From the NCBI GenBank assembly GCA_000969725.1, contig JXSR01S033958.1: a DNA stretch of 27,412 bases; one strand, written 5' to 3'. Of the stretch, positions 21,493 through 27,412 are shown piece by piece. Origin of the DNA: Ophiothrix spiculata. Taxonomy: Eukaryota; Echinodermata; Ophiuroidea; Amphilepidida; Ophiotrichidae. A model generated the notes under the pieces. That model made no database searches and was not told the origin of the DNA. It worked only from the letters and a program-made list of their open reading frames with translations. Made by a program: the position numbers and the translations under genes. Each line of letters begins with the position of its first letter. Positions within the stretch are counted from its first letter, which is position 1.

Positions 21493-21779
21493 CCTGGGGG
21501 GTACTCACATATGTAAGGTATACGGGGATGTGCCGCTGGAATAGGTCGCTTTTCCACAAAAAATCCCTAAACTATGGGTCCCAATTTTTAGCACCAAAAT
21601 CCCTAAACATGGGTCTCATTTTCAAGAAAAAATGCAAAAATTTTCAGCCTATTTTTGGAGCAAAATCCTAAACATGGGTGTACTTTTACTCAAAAATTAC
21701 CCTTAAAGATGATTAAGGGTTCCACTGTCCGAGCCGCACATCCCCGTTCAGACCAAAGTGGAGTACCCCCCCCCCCAGG
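21493..21779 (+). mobile_element. hAT-like non-autonomous element (copy 2 of 2)
   Basis: The ends are CCTGGGGGGTACTC and GAGTACCCCCC...CCAGG. A perfect 8-bp target duplication GCTAAAAT sits at 21485-21492 and 21780-21787. The interior has three CCCTAAACATGGGT-type units (about 21570, 21600, 21667; the first reads CTATGGGT, the third has lost one C). It is inverted relative to 982-1295. Confidence 0.9.
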
Positions 21780-21789
21780 GCTAAAATAG

Positions 21790-22890
21790 GCCTACATACA
21801 TTGCATTTTTAGCATTTTCATCTATTACTAGGAGCAACACTTGATGTTTGAATTTGAAAGCAGAACTAGGAAAAATGACCTCTCACATATGGGTGTGGTC
21901 AAGTCAGTTTATAATGAAAATCTTTTTATATTATAAGAAAACAGCCATATCCATGCTATACCACACTGTAACGGTACCCCCTAGTATGCCTTGACAAGAG
22001 CGTAGTTTAAAATGCCAAACACATCACTGTAGGCAAGGGTTGGGAATAAATTCACTATCTGACGGCCAAGTTTTCAAGTTGGGAGACGACAAATGCCCAC
22101 AGGCAAGATAGTTGTCTTGAACCAGCTCTCTTTTTCAGAAAAAGCAGTGCCGATGTTGTTGATAATTGATAGGTCTTGGGGATTGATCAAAAGGAGACTG
22201 AAAAGCGGAGACCTGACTCAGAATAGATGTTTACCCTTGAGTACAGTTGCCGTAGTACCTGTTTTTTAAGAATGGTAAATCAATATACTAAGAGTAGGCT
22301 GAAATGTATTGTATCTGGATTTTCAATGAAGCAGCATCTGTAAACATTTCAGCATTACAGATCTATTCTTGAAAAGGTGGGGCCCGTTGGGTAAAAGTAT
22401 TTTCGCTTAGTAACACACAGCTGCATAACAGGTTGGGTGGGGAGCCGATTACGATTACGACATACACACTGACTCAACAACATGTCAAATTTCTACACTG
22501 CTTGATTTTATCATGGACTTATAAAGGGTGCGGCATCGAAGCGTGATTATGCTGGAGACGAATTAGCTCAATGGTAATGGCAAAGGAAGTTGAAAAGAAC
22601 ATTAGACTGTATGCCCATGCTAAGAGACCCTATAAGTGCATTATTAGTCAACCTCCTGTCTCCTTAGGATATAACATGTGAAATTAGTCATAATTTCATG
22701 GCCAACAGCAAAAATTCATTGGTGCAAATCACCCTAAGGGTTTTCCTGGTAATATGTCTACAAACAAGCACAAGTAATGCAACAATTACCAACAGGATCA
22801 ATGCAGCCTGATTTGAGTAGGCTCCTATTTCAACATGTGTATAATTTACTTCTAACCAATTGTCATTGACACCTGAAATTCATTTTGTGA
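21790..22890. other. 1.1-kb stretch, no gene recognised
   Basis: No long frames, inverted-end elements or tandem repeats were seen. The composition is slightly less AT-rich than its surroundings around 22380-22560. Confidence 0.5.
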
Positions 22891-22893
22891 GGT

Positions 22894-23018
22894 TTAACCC
22901 TCAGGTTGTTTCTTGTTTACTTTTTAGTGGCAAAAGAAAGTATGCAACTCTGGGAATGAGGCTGTTATGTAAATACATAAATAGAAAAAAGTAAACCAAT
23001 TAATTTTACATTTTATGC
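22894..23018 (-). repeat. Dispersed repeat, copy 2
   Basis: Reverse-complement partner of 10412-10555. It ends directly against the MITE that begins at 23020. Confidence 0.75.
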
Positions 23019-23019
23019 C

Positions 23020-23241
23020 ATACCGTATCCACTCGTCCAATTCAACTACTCATTTTCTGAATTTAGATCACGTTACAGTTGAGCGCTTTCATACTAGCGT
23101 GCAAGAAATTGTTAAAATGATTTAAATGAAGTTTCGGTCATAGAGTATGACTATTCGTCAAACTTTTGGAATTGGGGATTTTGTTAATTTAAGGAGATTG
23201 TCAGATGGAAAATAGTTGAATTAGACGAGTGAATAGGGTAT
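23020..23241. mobile_element. 222-bp MITE with 29-bp inverted ends
   Basis: The left end (23020-23048, beginning ATACCGTATCCACTCGTCC) and right end (23213-23241) are complementary at 26 of 29 positions. TA occurs at both tips, consistent with Tc1/mariner-class insertion. Confidence 0.85.
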
Positions 23242-24290
23242 CTCCAAAACTATAAAGAATTTGGAGGTGAAATTTTGGGTTTATAGGGCTTATCAGAAAA
23301 GTATGAGCTTTGATTTTTTACATCCAAATCTTGCAGTTGAGCCCTGGGGATGAGAATGTAATCGGAACCTACACCTTTTTAAAAAAAAAAAGAAACTTTA
23401 AAACAAGTTCTGTGCCATCGAGGTAAAAAAAAAATGCAGCTGACTATTTTCACTTGTAGCACTGATCCAACATGGGACATACACATTTTCATTTTGCATT
23501 AAAGCAATACTATAAGATTTTGATCAAAACTGATTTATAGTAAAAACAGCATAACATGAAGGAATGTGATTACCTAAATGCATTTTCAAGTGCATTTTGT
23601 CAAAAAATTGATTTGTCACTGAAAATGGATAAAAAAGCACATGCTTTCCTATACTAATACATGTGGAATTATATTCGGGATCCCAAATTTAATTCAACAA
23701 ATTGCCATAACAGAAAAGGTAAGCATATTTATGCCAAATCATTTAGAGGGTATGAATATATACCAAAAACAAACCCCCCAAAAAATAAAAAGTCAGTGGT
23801 GACAGGGGGCGCTTCATTTTAACACTTTATATAGTTTAATTGCTGTGAAAGTGTTCACTGTTCACAGTGTCAATATTCAATAAACATCCAATTATAGAGC
23901 AATAATTTATTCTTCAAATTGGTCATTTTCAGTGGGAAACATGGTGCTAGCAGTTGCAGTATTATTTTAGTTGTCAAGTACACATATTGTCTGCTCAAAA
24001 CTTATCACATGTTCAGACCATGTTCATATCCATTTGTAACCGGACACTCGTCACACAGGTGATACAATATATTGACAAACAGCCTCCAGTTATTTATATC
24101 TAAAAATACACCTACACGTACAATCCCACTCGGCAAGCTAAGGCAGACTGTTTTTCCGGGAGCTATCTGTCACACATTATACCCTGGTACATTGCCTGTT
24201 CTCTGACTAAGTGCAAACATTTCAGAAAACAGCTCTCTTGGCACAAACAATCTTTGAACATCCATAATATTTTCATGGCAAATGCTTGTG
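23242..24290. other. 1.05-kb stretch, no gene recognised
   Basis: AT-rich, without useful frames. It contains one CTCF-like motif, listed separately. Confidence 0.5.
23802..23815 (+). promoter_or_regulatory. CTCF-like motif core
   Basis: ACAGGGGGCGCTTC contains the AGGGGGCGCT core of the CTCF motif, but the upstream CCA is not matched. It lies on the same strand as the motif at 5220. Motif-level evidence only. Confidence 0.25.
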
Positions 24291-24293
24291 TAT

Positions 24294-24503
24294 CTGTAAA
24301 GCATGAAAATTTCGCTAGCATTTTAATTTCGCTAATTTTGCTAGTATCACAATTCGCTAAATTAAAATGCCGCTAAAATGATTGTTAACATAGCATTGAA
24401 GAATAGCAAGATTATTCAAATTAGTGAAATTAAAATGCACTCAAAAAGTAAGGGTTTCCAAATTCGCTAAATTTTAATGCTGTGAAATTAAAGTGCTTTA
24501 CAG
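24294..24503. mobile_element. MITE with CTGTAAAGCA inverted ends
   Basis: The left end CTGTAAAGCATGAAAATTTC and the complement of the right end (CTGTAAAGCACTTTAATTTC) continue in parallel for about 38 bp (GCATTTTAATTTCGC / GCATTAAAATTTAGCG). Words of the type TTCGCTAAATT and TTAAAATGC recur through the interior. Confidence 0.7.
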
Positions 24504-24826
24504 TAATTCAATTGTGCATGTTTTTTCTATTTTGAATAAATACAAAACATGCACAAATGAATTATCCATGTAACACCTGTTGCTAAATGGTAATGGTTAA
24601 TCCTTCAAAATGTTCAACTATCATGAAATATCAACATTAGATCTATGATAGTGTCCTTTCATATTTCTAGTTTTGATATTTACTGTTGATTATCTCCAAA
24701 AAAAAAAAAAAAGTTGAAGGAAATGATAGCCTTCTGAAAATGACAACTGATTGACACAGAAATATAGATGCTATTCAACTTTCTGTTTTGTTTTTTCCAA
24801 TTTGTAATAAATGCACAATATTTTTA

Positions 24827-25150
24827 CCTGGGTGGGGGAGTACTTTTTTTATGGACATTGTATACAGGGGTGTACCTGCCTTTTGGGGTGATTTTTCCAG
24901 TATTTTGGTATATCCGTGGGGTGGTTTTTATCTCAGATGGAAGTGTCCAATTTTTGATAAATTGAGGCTTTTTAGGAAAATTTGCAAAAAAGCACCAAAT
25001 TTGAGTAAAATTGGGTGCTTTTCCATCAAAATTAGTATTATTTTTGATGGGTGGGTTTTGAGCCCAAAATAAGTATAAAGATGGTCGTTTTTCAGAGTCT
25101 GGCAGGCACCTACCCATACAAATTTTTTGAAGAACCCACCCTCCCCCCGC
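24827..25150. repeat. Interspersed repeat with hairpin core
   Basis: Bounded by G-rich CCTGGGTGGGGGAG at the left and C-rich CCCACCCTCCCCCC at the right. The middle has AGCACCAAATTT-GAGTA-AAATTGGGTGCT, a 12-bp stem with one wobble or mismatch, related to 37-72 in this window. Overlapping frames on both strands (65-97 codons) run through it and are spurious. No target duplication is certain. Confidence 0.55.
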
Positions 25151-25165
25151 AAATTTTATAACAAA

Positions 25166-25980
25166 TGAATAATATGAATGTATAATATGATGGGTACAAT
25201 CATGAAGGCTACACGAAGTTTACTCTACTGAGCTAGACTGTCTACATTTTATGCAAACTTAGGCAAACAACAATCAAAATGACTCAACCAAAATTCAAAA
25301 TGCAAACTTAACACTCACAATGTGTATGACAAGACTAGACAGATATAATAATACATATTCCACATTTGCATGCCATATATACAATTTAATTCCTTTTGCT
25401 TTGAATTAGGCCTATATCCAAAAGTACCCTGGATGCGGGTTGTGTTTACCGAAAGACAAAAGATAAACATTCTCACGCTGCAAGATGTCCCTTGCATTGA
25501 ATATTTCCAATTTTATCATGTCTCAAACACATGAGGGGTCAGCAACGAGGGTCAGCCACCTTAATGCATCAAACATGTCTAGCTAAAGTATCAATGAACT
25601 TCAGCTAACTTCACCAGACATTCAACAACAAAAAAATAATGGTAAGCAAAAAAAATTATGAACGATGATCCAATTTCATATCAAATTGGGTCTTGACAAT
25701 TTGCCAGCTACGTGTCAAACGTTACGTCAAATATAGTTGTATTTAATCACGCAAGCCCCTTCCTGTTGTGTATGACATAGGAGATAACAGATCTGTTATA
25801 TTTAGGAATTGACAACATCAATGTCACTATTTCCTTTTGATTACAAAAAATTATCACCTGGGCCTACAATTTGATGTCTATGGTATTATAGGGCCTACCT
25901 ATTTCATCAGACTCACGATGTAAATTTGGGTTTTTTCACAATTTAGCTCTGTTTCAATACTCAAGGTTGGTTTGTGATGT
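25166..25980. other. No gene recognised
   Basis: AT-rich. The minus-strand frame at 25315-25497 is short and unrecognised. TAGGCCTATA/GGGCCTAC words occur at about 25407, 25860 and 25890. Confidence 0.5.
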
Positions 25981-25983
25981 TTC

Positions 25984-26286
25984 TTTAACCCTAACCGTGT
26001 AAAATCATACAAAACCATACACAGCCCAAGTCCAAATACGTCACGATCAATCATTACGCAATCACCCCAGTCTATGTCTAAACACGGAATGCCTAGCCTG
26101 CCTGAGTTCCCCCCGTAGCACGAAGCCCACACTCTCGCCTCTGAAACTAGAGGTCGGGGGTTCGCGCCCCGGGCCCCGCGTGCGCGATTTTATTCTTCCT
26201 CCCCCACTCTATGACGTGTTTGTACCTAGTTTATTTTACCCCTTCCCCGTGAAAATGCTAAAAACGGTGGGTACTGTTAGGGTTAT
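25984..26286 (+). mobile_element. tRNA-like element with inverted ends, copy 3 (diverged)
   Basis: The left end is TTTAACCCTAAC (25984-25995) and the right end GTTAGGGTTA (26276-26285). A subterminal AAGTCCAAATACGTCA (about 26028) matches the complement of the subterminal block in copy 2. The internal B-box is degenerate (GGTTCGCGCCC at 26159-26169 against GGTTCGANNCC) in an unusually GC-rich patch, and no A-box is convincing. It is an older or different subfamily of the elements at 1635 and 5873. The 77-codon minus-strand frame at 25899-26132 lies across it and is not a gene. Confidence 0.6.
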
Positions 26287-26364
26287 CAAAATCTAGAGCA
26301 AAAAAACAAATTTTTTTTGGTGGTGGGTACTGTTAGGGTTATCAAAATCTAGAGCAAAAAAACA
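26266..26364 (+). repeat. 56-bp tandem duplication at the end of the element
   Basis: GGTGGGTACTGTTAGGGTTA and the sequence after it start at 26266 and again at 26322. The second copy runs for about 43 bp before diverging. The duplicated segment includes the element's right inverted end. Confidence 0.9.
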
Positions 26365-26541
26365 ATTTGCTATTTTTACCCTGAGGTTTGTCGTGAACTC
26401 ACTGTTTAATTGATCTGTTTGGAATTTTGAAGTCACTAAGCATGTCCTACATATATGAGAAATACTTCATTCAAAAAGTTAAAAATAATCAGTTATCCTA
26501 TGGTCACATAATAGAAAGAGTGGTCGCCAATTACAAGCCAC

Positions 26542-27250
26542 AGCAAACAAAACCAACACCAGCTTAACCGCCTTTACAAATTCACAGCAGTACACCTTAA
26601 AGTTAATGTTTTGTCTGTTGTGGCATGTCATGCACCTCATCCGACTACTTCTCTTTCTATATGTGACCATATCATAACCAAGACTGATGCAACTACCATA
26701 AACTGGCAACTACAGGGTATCATCCTGTACTCTTCTCCTTTCAGAAGCAAACAAAACCCACACCAGCTTAACCGCCTTCACAAATTCACAGCAATACACC
26801 TTGAAGCAGGCCCGTAGCCAGGATTTTTTCAAGGGGGGTGCGGATTTTCCAAAAGTGGACCTTTTGGAGGAACATTTTTCGTTTTGGTCGACCTTAAAAT
26901 AATTCTAGTAGTTTTTAGCAGTTTTCCAAGCATTTTGTGTAGTATTTTATTAAAAAAACGACCTACATTTGCTTGTTTTGGTGCTTTAGGTGTTCTTTTG
27001 GTGGTCATTTAGTGAATTTTTGTGGACCTTTTTTGTAAATTGTCAAATTTGGGGGGGGGGGGTGCGACGCCCCCACCGCACCCCCCCTGGCTACAGGCTT
27101 GCCTTGAAGTTATGTTTTGTCTGTTGTGGCATGCCTCCTCATCCGACTACTTCCCTTTCTTTATGTGACCATATCATAACCATGACTGATGCAACTACCA
27201 CCATAAACTGGCAACTACAGGTTATCATCCTGTACTCTTCTCCTACCAGA
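26542..27250 (+). repeat. 204-bp tandem repeat, two units, second split by a transposon
   Basis: Unit 1 is 26542-26745. Unit 2 starts at 26746 (AGCAAACAAAACCCACACC), is interrupted at 26806 and resumes at 27110, with a net length of about 202 bp. Shared blocks include TTTTGTCTGTTGTGGCATG and GACTGATGCAACTACCA. The frames at 26611-26817, 26479-26709 and 26990-27271 are readings of this repeat and the insertion. Confidence 0.9.
26807..27101. mobile_element. hAT-like MITE with perfect 8-bp target duplication
   Basis: The ends are CAGGCCCGTAGCCAGG and CCTGGCTACAGGCTTG (14 of 16 complementary). CCTTGAAG lies at 26799-26806 and 27102-27109. CAGG-type ends plus an 8-bp duplication are diagnostic of hAT-class insertion. 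The interior has G-runs and C-runs near each end and no frame of note. At 295 bp it is non-autonomous. Confidence 0.95.
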
Positions 27251-27285
27251 AGCAATGATATTCTGATATAGCTGCATCGGGGACA

Positions 27286-27412
27286 GCTCGCTAGTCCTAA
27301 AGCTCACTAGTCCGACAGCTTGCTAGTCCGACAGCTCGCTAGTCCGAATTGTAATTTAGGCTCGCCAGTCCGAATTATGAAAAAGGCTCGCTAGTCCGAA
27401 TATCAAAAACAG
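27286..27412 (+). repeat. GCTCGCTAGTCC tandem array, runs off the window
   Basis: Six units start at 27286, 27302, 27318, 27334, 27360 and 27386. The spacing is 16 bp for the first three steps, then 26 bp, as the unit gains an AT-rich tail after AGTCCGAA. The array continues past the right edge. Confidence 0.9.

Noticed and set aside
24768-25152. Overlapping frames of 65-97 codons on both strands
   Set aside because: They all lie in one G-run/C-run interspersed repeat, and the coding signal is equal on opposite strands.

Overview
The window looks like gene-poor, AT-rich nuclear DNA from a marine invertebrate. Introns, near-zero coding potential, many short inverted-repeat transposons, tRNA-derived sequence and scattered 'taggcctaca/taggcctata' words all point to a eukaryote. 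The repeat style (CCCTAAACATGGGT-bearing elements, CGCTAGTCCGA arrays, GACCTTTGA/ATGCCTCCGC repeats) recalls echinoderm or other ambulacrarian genomes. That placement rests on remembered repeat flavour, not on a search. No complete protein-coding gene, rRNA, functional-looking tRNA gene, CRISPR array or operon was found. All open frames are short (165 codons at most) and most can be dismissed.

Layout. 1-7.2 kb: a truncated repeat at the left edge, a hAT-like non-autonomous element (about 982-1295), a tRNA-like element with inverted ends (1635-1900), two copies of a Harbinger-like MITE (2039-2466 and 3148-3485), a quiet 1.7 kb stretch with one CTCF-like motif, a TA-flanked MITE (5498-5848), a second tRNA-like element with perfect 12-bp inverted ends (5873-6143) and a 623-bp foldback element (6408-7030). 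7.2-10.8 kb: one short exon-like frame next to a TTAA-flanked element, a 0.5-kb direct duplication with a weak transposase-like relic, and two strong hairpins; the one at 10600-10672 has the size and shape of a microRNA precursor. 12.0-14.4 kb: a composite repeat with internal tandem arrays and ATGCCTCCGC inverted ends, then a mariner-type foldback element (13468-14335).

15.0-19.1 kb is a head-to-tail duplication of a 2.05-kb unit. Its first about 1.4 kb is almost identical between copies and its last about 0.6 kb is clearly diverged. 19.7-25.2 kb holds five MITEs or MITE-like repeats and one dispersed repeat in otherwise featureless DNA. 25.9-27.4 kb has a third tRNA-like element with telomere-like inverted ends, a local 56-bp duplication of its end, a 204-bp tandem repeat interrupted by a hAT-like MITE with a perfect 8-bp target duplication, and the start of a CGCTAGTCCGA array that runs off the window.

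No genes act together here. The window is best read as intergenic or intronic sequence shaped by non-autonomous DNA transposons. I see no convincing new multi-gene system. The best candidates for something undescribed are the tRNA-like elements bounded by TTAACCCTAAC inverted ends and the 10.6-kb hairpin.
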